A DNA stretch of 64,000 bases from Ridgeia piscesae (lineage: Eukaryota > Annelida > Polychaeta > Sabellida > Siboglinidae), in the NCBI GenBank assembly GCA_025642075.2, contig JAODUO010000484.1:68501-132500 (forward strand), given 5' to 3'. Position numbers and translations under genes: made by a program. Position 1 is the first letter of the stretch; each line of letters starts with the position of its first letter. The notes beneath the pieces are model-generated. The model was given only the letters and a program-made list of their open reading frames with translations, made no database searches and had not been told where the DNA came from. Shown here in pieces: positions 23,142 through 34,200 of this stretch.

Positions 23142-23453
23142 TGTCATTGTTGTAGTGAAATAGTAATACTAAGAATACTTACTGTGTTGGTGAAAATAAA
23201 AACAAACAAACAACAAATCCAAGAATTGTTATTTCGCCTTTCAAACATTGTATATGCTAACTTGTAGTACTGTAGTTAAATTTGCTTATTACACGTATGT
23301 TATTATTGAAAGACATCTCACCATCACAAGAACACCGTAAAACAGCAACGTAAATATGGAGCGTATCGATCGGTGGCATCTTCGTGAATGTGGTCTGCCG
23401 TTTCCGCGCGGTCTGCCAATTGTGGCCCGCCTTTTATTGTGCCCCCCGAAAAC

Positions 23454-24165
23454 CTATATTTGATACAAAAACGACTGATTTACTTGAAGCAGTTGTTAAT
23501 ATGAGAAAATAGGTTTATGGCGGCCATTTTCCAAAATGGCTGCCAACGCCTTCAAGGGCGAAATCTGAGATGGCCCTATACCGAAATATTTTTGTAATGA
23601 TGAAATCTAAGTGTGCCAAATTTCATGCTTGTATCATAAAACGCACAATTCGGCCATATTCTGTCACATATCGGCTGGGCTAAGTATCATTAATTCAGAA
23701 AGCGTAATAATGCCTTTGATGAGAACGCATCTTCGTCATTTTCGACACCGGGCCGGTCTTGTACCTTCACTCTATTGCCGTGCTCGCAAGCATATGTAAT
23801 GTTTGCATATTCAATCGATGTGTTGTAAGTCTTACGTGTAACTCCCGCGAGAAATGTGTCCGGATAAACTGCCTGAGGGCCGATATAATCTATCTGTCCG
23901 TATAGTCCCCAAAGCTATTTGTCCGTATCCGGACAAATAGTCACCCAGGTTATTCGTCTGTATCCGGACATATAGCCACTCCGTATGTTAATATAAAGAA
24001 TATGTACTTCCTGCCTCCAACCTTTTTTTCCGAGTGCGAGACTTACATGGCCTATACTGATATGGCGCCTTGCAAGCGGCAAGTGAAGGCAAGGAGACGC
24101 TTGGTGTGTGATCACCGTCACAACTTGGTGGACTTTTACCTTGTCTGAGTGTGGAGTCTTGGGCA
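23454..24165. other. No gene recognised
   Basis: The first part continues the GCCAT/ATGGC dispersed repeat that the transposon interrupted. The segment 23,600-23,700 also looks repeat-like. Around 23,880-23,980 the phrase GTCCGTATCCGGACAAATAG recurs in varied form three or four times (short TCCGGA palindromes). Confidence 0.5.
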
Positions 24166-25965
24166 CAAGCAATGGAGGAAGAACAACTGAGACAGCTAGG
24201 CATGGCCAGGGAAGATCTATATTACTACATGTAGGGACGAATAATGCAGTTAGGGAAGGGACAACAAGGACGGTACAGAGATACAGACAATTGGTAGGGA
24301 ATCTTAAGAAGACAAAGAGTTGAACAGATTATTCTTCAGGAATCGTGCTACTAATAGGAGGAAGGGAAGCAACTTTACAGAAGATACGAATTCTTTCTAT
24401 TCTCGTTTTGATAAACACGATTTTTGTTCCGTCATTGATGATAATATTATAAGCTCCACCAAGACAGGTGGTAACCTACATATTGAAGAAAAAAATGTGT
24501 TGAGAATATTCCAGCGTCTATTGTCGTGCCTGTCCCCAAGAAATCTTGTCCTGCTAGTCCTAACGATTTTCGTCCCAAGTAGCGTTGACGTCGCATGTAA
24601 TGAAGAGCTTTGAAAAAAATCATCAAAACCATAATCATGACCCATACAGACCATCTTTTAGATACCCTGCAATTTGAATATCAGCCTGGGGGAGGGGTGG
24701 AGGATGCAGTCGCTACATTAATAAACTATGTACTTTGTCATCTTGAGGACGCCAAAACCCCATGCCAGAGTTCTCTACCTGGATATGAGCTTTGCCTTTA
24801 ATACGTTGTAGCCTCACTTGTTGTTTAAGAAACAAATTTCCAAGTTTAAGCTTGAATCTGAATTGGCCTGTGGGCTTGATTTTTTTTATGGGGAGACCCC
24901 AACAGGTTCGAGTGAATAACACCACTTCTAGTGTGAAGGTTGTTTCCACTGGCTCACCCCAATGATGTGTCTTATCCCCTCTTTTATTAATTTTATATAC
25001 AAATGACTGCAGAAACATCCGTCCGAATAGGTATTTTATTAGTCTCAGATGATACAGCTTTACTCAGTCTGATGTTAAACGACTGTTGCATGGTGTGATA
25101 GATTGTATTTGTGCCTGAACGCAACAAAAACCAAAGACATGTGTATTGATTTTAAGAAATACTCTCCATCCCAGTCTGATACTGTCATCCACGATAACAA
25201 GGTAGAGGTAGTTGACGAGTATAAATACCTCGGCACAAAATTGACAATAACTTGAAGTGTGACCGCCACTGCAGTGTCGCATACAAGAAATGTCAGCAGC
25301 GTCTTTAATGCCTCAGAAAACTTCGCACTTTTAACATTGATAGCACCATTTTGTCCATGTTTTATAAATCTTGTATCCAGTGTTTTGAAATTTTCGTTTA
25401 AGTGTTGGTTTGTGAATGTCAGTCAGAAAGACAAGAATAAGTTGCAGCGCGTTGTAAACATTAGTAGCAAAATAACTGGTTTCAAACTATCCTCTCACTG
25501 CTTTGTACGAAAAGCAGGTACTGTGTAAAAGCCAATAAAATAATTAATGGCAATACACATATTCTACATAACGAGTACGTCCTTCTGCCCTCGTCGAGGA
25601 GGTTCAGAACTATCATATCCAAAACAAAGAGGAAGCGCGATTCATTTATTCCAATATCTGTACGACTTCTCAATGACAAGCACCTCTGATGTTTCCGTGA
25701 ACACGTCAATCATTACGTGTGAATGTTGTATTTTGTTTCTTTTATTTTTGAAAGGACGACCACAATTATAACTATAATTTACAATTATATTATAGATTAG
25801 TCTTGTATTTTAGTATGATTAATGTTTACATACTGTTTTAATAATGAATTTATCTTATTAATGTATCTTTATACTTCTTTACTGCTGTATTTTAAATATT
25901 TATGACGAACGCTGCAAAATGAATTTCACGGTCCGGGACAATAAAGTTTTATTGTATTGTATAAT
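24165..25965 (+). pseudogene. CR1/L2-like LINE, heavily decayed, with esterase remnant and 3' tail
   Basis: Around 24,222-24,400 the phrase LHVGTNNAVREGTTRT followed by YRQLV resembles the SGNH esterase domain of ORF1 in CR1/L2-type elements. From about 24,510 several frames give reverse-transcriptase pieces in order: VPVPKKSCPASPNDFRPVAL, HLLDTLQFEYQPGGGVEDAV (24,650-24,715), VRVNNTTSSVKV, SDDTALLS, VVDEYKYLGT (25,210-25,240), then VNVSQKDKNKLQRVVNISSK (25,415-25,475). Stops and frameshifts are frequent and the endonuclease is missing. The 3' end is well preserved: AATAAAG near 25,940 and an ATTGT-rich tail ending about 25,965. Confidence 0.85.
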
Positions 25966-26034
25966 ACCGCTGTACAGATCATTAGTTAGGCCTCATTTAA
26001 AATAGTATATACAAGCATGAAGGCCATATCGCAA

Positions 26035-26452
26035 GAAGGATTTTGATATGCTTACTCAACAGACTTACAAAAAAGAGTAATCCGAATTGTATTTGGTGCA
26101 AGACGATTGGATCACACGAAATTATTTTTCCAGCAACTACATGTACAAAAATGTTCAGATATAAAACTGAAAACGTTATTATTTATGTACAAAGCATACT
26201 ACAGTTATTTGCCATCAAATGTTCAGGATTTGTTTACAAGGCGAAAAATAGCATATTCAATGCGAGCCAGTTAGGATTTGGAACGACAGAGTGTCTGTTC
26301 CACTATGGGAGCAATGTTTATTTGTGTAAAGGGAGTGCAAGTATGGAATTCTCTATGCGATGATTTAAAAATAGTTAATACTGTTGCTGTGTTTAAACAT
26401 AAATGCAAGAATCTTTTATTTAAGAAATATCTAGTTGTGGACCATCTCTCTT
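26035..26452 (+). pseudogene. LINE reverse-transcriptase C-terminal fragment (second family)
   Basis: Frames in this stretch encode LQKRVIRIVFGARRLDHTKL, then LLFMYKAYYSYLPSNVQDLF, then GVQVWNSLCDDLK. These are typical of the thumb/C-terminal region of CR1-like LINE proteins (conserved RVIRI...G, MYK, VWNSL). One or two frame breaks interrupt it. Only the 3' part of the element is present. Confidence 0.75.
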
Positions 26453-26784
26453 AACTATATGTCAAGATGTTTGCTTACCCAGGTATGTTATACTTTGTAT
26501 ATGAATTTGTAACCAGTATTTAAATAAAATATTATGTGTCAGGGGTAAATTGACAGTCATTTGCTTCCAATATACCCCTTTCAAACATTGTATATTGTAG
26601 CTAAATTTCCGTTTTCCGAAATTGTATTTATTGTTGTTAACAATGTTCTAAGTATAATGTTCTGAATAAACTTTCACATAGAGTGAGGGAGGGGAGGGAG
26701 GGAGGGAGAGAGAGGGCAAAATAATACCAAAACTCAGGGATATTAGTTATTCTAAGAGAATGTGGTTTAACAAGAGACCAGGAG

Positions 26785-27010
26785 ATTGAGAGATATAGAA
26801 GTGTTTAAAATATTGAATGGGTATGAAAATAATTCACAGAAATATTTTTTCTCGGTTAAGGAAGAGACAAGGACTAGAGGACATGATGTTACATTAACAA
26901 AGAAGCAGTGTAGACTAGTAAATGAATGGAACAGATTATCAGCTGATTGTATAGGTGCTAGTAGTGTTAATGTTTAAAAATAAAATCAACATATACCTCA
27001 TAAGGGTGGG
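26785..27010 (+). pseudogene. LINE reverse-transcriptase C-terminal fragment (third family)
   Basis: The frame starting near 26,786 encodes DIEVFKILNGYENNSQKYFF, then TRTRGHDVTLTKKQCRL, then VNEWNRLSADCIGASSVNVF. This is the usual end of another CR1-like LINE protein. The segment normally found between the RL and VNEWN parts is missing, so the copy has an internal deletion. A GGGA-rich stretch (26,687-26,716) precedes it. Confidence 0.75.
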
Positions 27011-28145
27011 ATACAGTTAGATAGATAGGTTGGACTCTTGAAAAGCCATCTAGAGTTGATTTTCTAGGTGACAATCTTGATAAATCTTGTCTTGTTAAAT
27101 CATGTGATAGTTATACTGTTTGATGGTGGCTGCACCCATGCTTCATCAACCATGTCAGACCTTATTTTGATGGGAAAACAAACAAGGTTTACATAGTTAC
27201 TTTAATACACTTTGTACAGTTATACAATACTTGCTAGCTACAGCAGACATTCAACAAACACCACTGCTAAATTCAGAACAGTTGACAAACAATGTCAAGT
27301 CTGGATTATAGCAATTAAGAAATTTCCTTCAACGCTATCACTTTCCTTTGGTACACTGAAGCAAAACATCTACAACCGAGCTTCTTAACATGACATTTCA
27401 TATTGATGCCTGTCCAGATTATTTTTATCAAATTGAGTAATTTGTCACATGTTAAACAATGCATCTTCTGCTTGTTAGGTGCAATAAAACAGTTTTCCTA
27501 TAATATATATTTCCCTTTGACATATTGCATTATGGTTGCCTTTTTTAGTTTTATTTGCCCACATTGGTAGCGCTACCCGCAGCCGCCAGTTTCTTACATA
27601 TTTGTCCTATTTCTCGACTTTAAACAAAACTATTAAGATTATTCAGAAGAAAATACAGAACTACGAAAATGTGGTTCACTCTAACAAGCTGTTCTTTACG
27701 AGTCACCACCCAAACTGTTAAAAACAATCCCATTGGCTAGCCACACAACAAATCACCTAGTTAAACCCCCAAAATATGCAAAGGTGTTTAAACTTGCATT
27801 GAAACTAAGTGTTAGCGCAAACCATAAATGAGAGAAACTGAGCAAAAACAATTATCCGTAATGATGTCCTATTACAAATAACAGCAGCTGCCTCTCATCA
27901 GTTTTGTGGTTCCTTGCATTCCAGTGTTGCTTCCTGTGGTACAATCATACTACAATAATGATAACTTAGGGAAGCATATATATCGCTTACAGGATTACGC
28001 TGTGCTCGTTCTTGTTGCACCAGCCACCAAAACACGTCACAGAACCATAGCATGTAGACAAGAAGGCAAGTATTGCCACCTCCAAGCACTACATCTCCCA
28101 ATGTTCGTTCGTCAATAAACACTTGACCCGCATAGACCCGTAGTG
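27011..28145. other. Downstream region and likely 3' UTR of the RAD6 gene
   Basis: No gene is recognised. On the minus strand the RAD6 stop codon at 28,146 is followed by AT-rich sequence, with a good AATAAA at about 27,550 (TTTATT on the plus strand). I take this as the most likely polyadenylation signal, giving a 3' UTR of about 600 bases. Confidence 0.5.
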
Positions 28146-28274
28146 TCAACAGTTAATCCAACTCTCCTCCACAATTGCACGCACTTTCTTTTCATATTCA
28201 CGCCTATTTTCCTGATACAGCTGGGCTGCCAGGTTATTGGCCGGACTGTTTGGATTTGGTTCATCCAACAATGA
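28146..28274 (-). CDS. RAD6 alternative terminal exon, distal (standard C-terminus)
   Basis: Encodes [20 protein letters not shown] and so on, ending SWINC-stop, 42 residues. It is preceded by a good acceptor (TTGTGTTTTCAG) and begins in phase 0, directly after the exon ending SIQ. It gives a 152-residue enzyme whose end resembles animal UBE2A (which ends near SWRDC). A likely polyadenylation signal lies near 27,550. This is probably the ancestral form because its length and tail match the family. Confidence 0.95.
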   Translation of the reverse strand, partial: SLLDEPNPNSPANNLAAQLYQENRREYEKKVRAIVEESWINC

Positions 28275-31200
28275 CTGAAAACACAAGTGCAACAATCGTA
28301 TGTCAATGAGACATTTTTCCACACTCAAATTCAGAAAAATTTCTGCATCATCATCATTACTCGATCAATTTGTGCAAATAGCTGAATTTTCAATTACAGT
28401 TTCCCAACACTCCTGTTGTAACATTCTGATTCACGTAACACTTTATCAGGTTGCACAAGACATTTTAGTGTTTGGCTTGTGGTTTTAGAATTCTGTTCCA
28501 TGCTGAACTGCACCACTGGGGTGGGGTGGTTAGACACTACTAGGGCAGCAGGCATTGTGAACATAAACATCAGCACACAGTTGCACCGTCCAAAGTGTGT
28601 GAGCGACTGCTGTAGTGCACACAACACATGGGCATGCTTGCAGGACCTCCAGCCCATGACGATGGAGTCACGGTGCAGCTCAGAAAAACTAACACTGTAC
28701 GGCCTCGGTTCTTGCAGGGCTGCATGTGGCGCACAGTTCATACTTAAAAGCCATCGCCAGTGCTGCAGCATGATGCTATTGATCGTCATCATCCTCATTC
28801 CAGCTCTCCTGTACAATCGCTGCTACTTTTTTCTCGTACTCTCGTCGGTTTTCGCGGTATAACTGAGCAGCCTCATTGTTTGCAGGACTATTAGGGTTTG
28901 GGTCATGTAGCAGCGACTGAAACAGGAAGAAGACGAATGCCATCTGACAGTGCCCTATCCCATTGCACGCAGCAAACGTTTAGTTCCTTCCAACACCCAT
29001 ACATGTCCCTTACTTCCTGTCAACACTTATGATACACACACCCCGACAGTCTTGGCTGCCCCTCACTGCAAGGACATTTTAACCAACTTTATTAATACTG
29101 TCTGAACAATACAGTATTCATACTGATGTGACCTGTAACAGTTTTCTTCATATGCAATTCTCCTATGCATATCCATACACTAATAAAAGTAATAATGCAG
29201 AGAACACTGTGAATTTTGTAACCATGGTTCCACCATGGGTTATTAGTTAAAATCACTTCAGTTAAGTTGTTTTGACTCAACTGACAGCACATAACAGAAT
29301 ACGAGAATTGTGATGATGCAAGAAATTTCTGATCATATACCGCTACACTGATGCCAACATATTGAGCCCCTACATGATGAAACAAATAGTACACATAAAC
29401 ACATGCACACGCACGCACGCACCTCAATGTAAACTGAGATGATCACAATTAAAACATGAAGTCTGGTTGCTTTTATTTGTTGCAAAAGCTGTATTTATTT
29501 TAAACATGTTTGAACATCACATACCCATTACATGATCCTATAAAAGCATAACACCTGAGAACTTTTGTTCAATTGTTCTGTAAACTTATTTGCATGATCT
29601 ATAGTCTTACAGAGATAACGAACGGTCACGCCATATTAGAGAGGAGGCTGAAACACTTGAACGACCATTGCCCAAACATAAGAACGTACCATTTAGAGTG
29701 CATGTGACCATGATTAGATGAGCACAGAGCCACGGTATATTTAAAATAATGTTTCAAACTTGAACATCTTTGACCATTGGGCACTGTAATTGTGCTAAGC
29801 AGCACTTGGTTTGATTAGCTCCTATCTAATCAAAGTAGGTTTAATTTTTTTCTTATTTATTTCATTACTAGACATTGCTGCTGGAAATCAAAGATTTTGT
29901 GCCATTAGACATGGTAGGCATTATATAGATAAATAATTAATTTGTATATGTGACGGTGTTCGAAATAGAAATGGGCCAAGAGGCCCTGATGTCCTTTGGA
30001 TTATATATTGAGCAGGTAATTAATTATAAATGAAACATGTTTTGGTAAATCATAGTCACTGTCTAGCCTCTTCACTGTAATCACCTAACAGAATTTTTTT
30101 CGATAATTAAACAAACATCAAAATAAACACAACTAACATTTACAGAAAATCAGTAGTTTGAAGACATATCTTAAAACATGCAGGCACACACACAACTGTC
30201 CACTTTAACAGAGATCTACCGAGTTATTGATACAGCATCAACCATTGCTGCCAAGGAGAAGTTAATTAAGGTGCCCAATGCAACAACAGTAATAATAATA
30301 ATTGTAAAACTTCTATAGCACATATATCCTTTAAAAGGATGTATCCTTAACAATGACATACCAAGGGATTGGTGCTATAGGTGCAGCAAACAAAATAATG
30401 TGGCTAGTCACAGGGACAGGCAAAAGTTGTCATTGGAGCATGGAACAGCCAAACATTTATGGTGGAAAAACAATTTCAAACAAATATGTTTTCATTTTTT
30501 AAGAAAGGGGTCTATAGTTTCAGAAGTTTTGCCTGTCCCTGTGACTAGCCACATTATTAAGTAGACTAAAGATAGCGATCTACAATGTGAGAACTCTACT
30601 AAGTGATGGACACATACAAGAACTAGAAAAAGAACTTAGGGAAACCAGGTTGGTATGGGATATAATCGGGATCTCTGAAGAGGAATGTTTCACTACCTTA
30701 CAAAGCGGCCACCTACTATACCATTCTAAGGCAAACAACGCCCAAGCAGGAGTCAGGATTCTCTTAAACAGGAAATGGACACACTGTATGGCATGAGCCC
30801 CACAGTAGCAGGACTTGTCCTGTGCATAACAAAGTGCTACAAACTAAAGATAGTGGAAGTATATGCACAACAACAACATCATACTCAGAAGACACAAACA
30901 GCTTCTACAACGACGTCGCTGAGACTAGGAAAACCAAACCACTTCAATGCTCAAAATAGGGAAAAGAACAAACCCTATGGAACCCTATGGAAACGGCAAT
31001 GGGCAAATTTGGGCTCAAATTGAGAAACGAAAGAGCGACGCCTTGGTAGAATGGGCAACATCAAGAAAGTACAAAATCATGAATACTATATTCCAGAAGA
31101 AAGCAGGGAGGAGATGGACATGGAAGAGCCCAAATATTGTAATGAAGACCGAAACTGACTACATCCTAACAAACAGGCCAGACATCATCACAGACATAAC

Positions 31201-34200
31201 AGTCATCAACCAAGTCAACATTGGAAGTGACCACAGACTGGTTATGAGCAACATCAAACTAGACGTAGAAAGGAAAGGAAAAAATGTATGACCAAGAGGC
31301 TACAAGAATAGGATCAAAGAAGATTGAATTCCAAATCCGAATTGAGAAACCGATTCAAGACACTATAAGAATTAGACGACATTGACACCATGAGTGAAAC
31401 CATCACAGACATGATCCAACAAAGCACGTCAAGAGTAGCTAAGGCAATTAACAAGCCACAGAAATCTAGGATATCATCACCAACATGAGCCCTGATGACG
31501 AAACGACGAGAAATGGCGGAAAACGGCGACAATAAACAACGAATAGAGTACGCAGAAATATGCAAGACCATCAAAAAGAAAGCAAGAGAGGACATCAGGA
31601 AATACAACCAAGATATCATACAAGAAGTGATCATGGCAACAAAGAGCCTGAAGAAAGTCCGAAGTATGCATAAGCTAGCACAAGACAGACTGAACACCCA
31701 CAGCAAGGAAGAACACTAATATGATGATAATCTACAAGAAGGGAAATAAGAAAGACCTCAAGAATTACAGACCGATATGTCTACTATCAAACATCAATAA
31801 AGTATTCAAGAAAGTACTAAAGAAAACTAGCCACGAGAGCAAGCTGGATTCAGAAGCGGATACTCAATGACAGACCACATCCATGTTGTAACCAACTGAA
31901 GGAGAAGTGCAGAGAATATAATATTGCACTCTGCATCGCATTCATCGACTATGAGAAAGCCTTCGACACAGTGCAAACTCAAGCAGTACTGACCTCGCTT
32001 CAAGAACAGGGGATAGACGATGTGTACATCGAACTCCTGAAAGAAATCTAAACCAACAGCTCGATGTCAGGAGAGGAGTACGACAGGGAGATGCCATATC
32101 GCCCAAGTAAAGAACATGCTAGCAGCCATACAAAGAAAGATGAAAAGGAGTACGCTAAACATCACATACCGGAACAGAAAAAAAAACATCTGGGTAAGAG
32201 AAAAGACAAAGGTCACACATGTGATTGAACAAGTCAGAAGACGGAAGTGGACGTGGGCAGGGCACATCAGCAGGATACGCGATAACCAATGGACACTGCA
32301 TATCGCCATCTGGAAACCCTATGAAAGGAAAAGACCTAGAGGAAGACCGGTGAGATGTTGGAGAGATGAACTAGACGACTACTGGAAGAGTACCATCTGG
32401 CAGAGGATAGCACAAGATAGGCAGATGTGGAAGCAGCATGCTTGAGGCCTTCGCCCAATCACGGGACACTATGGCTGCAAAATGATGATATTTTTGTTCA
32501 GTAAATCGGGAAAAAAATTACACTGATTAGATAAGAGCTATTCAAATTAAATGCAGCTTCAGCGTATTGGCAGTGCCCAGTGGTTAAATTTTGAAAAATT
32601 AAAATAAACCATGGATCTGGTACTCATCAAATCATGACTGCATTACATATCCTTTAAATTATATGTTCTTATGTTTGGGCAATGGTTTTTCAAGCATTTC
32701 AGCTCACCTTTACACCTATTGTTCAACGAATCATTCCTTTCAAGTCATGCACAGATAACATAAACAAATTTATTGTAACACATTTAACATAATTCTATGA
32801 TTAAAATTATTAGACTTTAATTTGTGTGAACTACATGGAGAAGATAGACACTCACCTGAATTGATGTTAAAATGGCTGATACATCATAGGTGGGACTCCA
32901 CCGGTTCTGGAGAATATCCAGGCATATACTGCCATCGGCATACACTGCATCAAGCAAACCATCGTTAGTCATCTAACAGTAAATTTCATGACAAAGTGGT
33001 TATGACAAAACAAACTGTACAATTTGCAAAATTTTATAATGGAACACTTTCATTTTCTAAACCATATTCCATTTGTTATGGCTAATACATGGTCTTATAT
33101 GTAAGAAAAGACAGCTTTAGCAACTATCGCAGAGATTGGGCTCTTCAATAATTATCTGAAGACTACACATTTGCATTTTTGTGCATAAAACAACATTTCA
33201 AATCTATACACAAAACTGGGCTATGAAGTTCTTTAGACTAATAAACGAGTTGGTAATTATGAATCAAAGATGTTTAATTAAGTGAATCATAGTCACTGCC
33301 TAGTCTCTCACCATAAGATTATATCCACTGGAAACATGTAGTTTTTAGAGCAAGCATTATGAAATGTAGTTCCGTTCACACATCTCACTTTTCAGTGCCA
33401 TTTTGGTTGTAAACTTTGAAGGAAAAAATGGGTCAAGTGGCCCTGAAATCCTTAGAACTACTGTATAACGTGAATTTATGTATAAATGCGTTTTGGGGAA
33501 CTATAGTCACCACCTAGTAGTCGCTTCACAGTAATCACCTAATTGGCATTTTCTCTGGTTATTCATATGAGATGACCAGAAACACAGTCAAATTGCATGA
33601 ATGCAACGAACAATATCAATAAAGTGAATACTCTATAGTTTAGAATATTATATATACTATTAACTTTCTTTCTTTGTCAATTGCCACCTACAGGTGACAA
33701 TATAACTTTAACCAGTAGACACCACAGTCACATCATTTTCAAGACAACATCTCCATATTAGATAGGGTGCCCTGTGAGTGCAGGTTAGTAGACTGGTGGT
33801 GTTAGTCAAGATGGGGTGCCTGGAAGTCACTCCCAACCAGATTCCATGCAAAGCTCAGTTTGCCAATGAATACTATAGAACATCTGAAATGAGACCTTTA
33901 ACGACTTTAGGTACAGTAAATTTGGTGCAAAGCATGGTTTGTTTGCGCCGATATCAATCGCGTTTGTCTCCTGTCAGTTCATTGTGGCTTCCGCGAACTG
34001 GCGCCTTCGCCTGCTTATAAATGGCAATTAAATTGCTTACGAATCGGGCGGTGACGAACAATATGATACTGAAATGGCAGGCTAACAGTTATGTTATTTT
34101 CACTATGTCCTAGGCTAGCGCTGTCGATCGCCAATTGTGCCACAGGCGAAACGGTTTGCGAAAATAAATTAAAACTCTTCGCCAAATTGGCGAAACGTTA

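Larger units (their letters stand above)
20522..23445. mobile_element. DNA transposon with ~100-bp TIRs and an 8-bp target duplication
   Basis: Inverted repeats of about 100 bp start GGGGCACA, then AAAAGGCGGGCCACAATTGG, at 20,522 and are mirrored up to 23,445. The flanking 8 bp, CCGAAAAC, are identical on both sides (20,514-20,521 and 23,446-23,453). An 8-bp duplication fits hAT, P or Merlin elements. I cannot choose between them without a transposase. About 1.8 kb of the interior is later LINE sequence and TA repeats. The rest (20,630-21,235 and 23,140-23,340) encodes nothing I recognise. Confidence 0.85.

Noticed and set aside
26495..26515. TATGAATTTGTAACC encoding YEFVT, like the start of the next ETFDH exon
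   Set aside because: Only five residues match, there is no acceptor, and it lies among LINE remnants 7 kb away.
28394..28862. Long open frames on both strands over the RAD6 terminal exons
   Set aside because: They are in other frames than the clearly conserved RAD6 coding sequence and have no features of their own.
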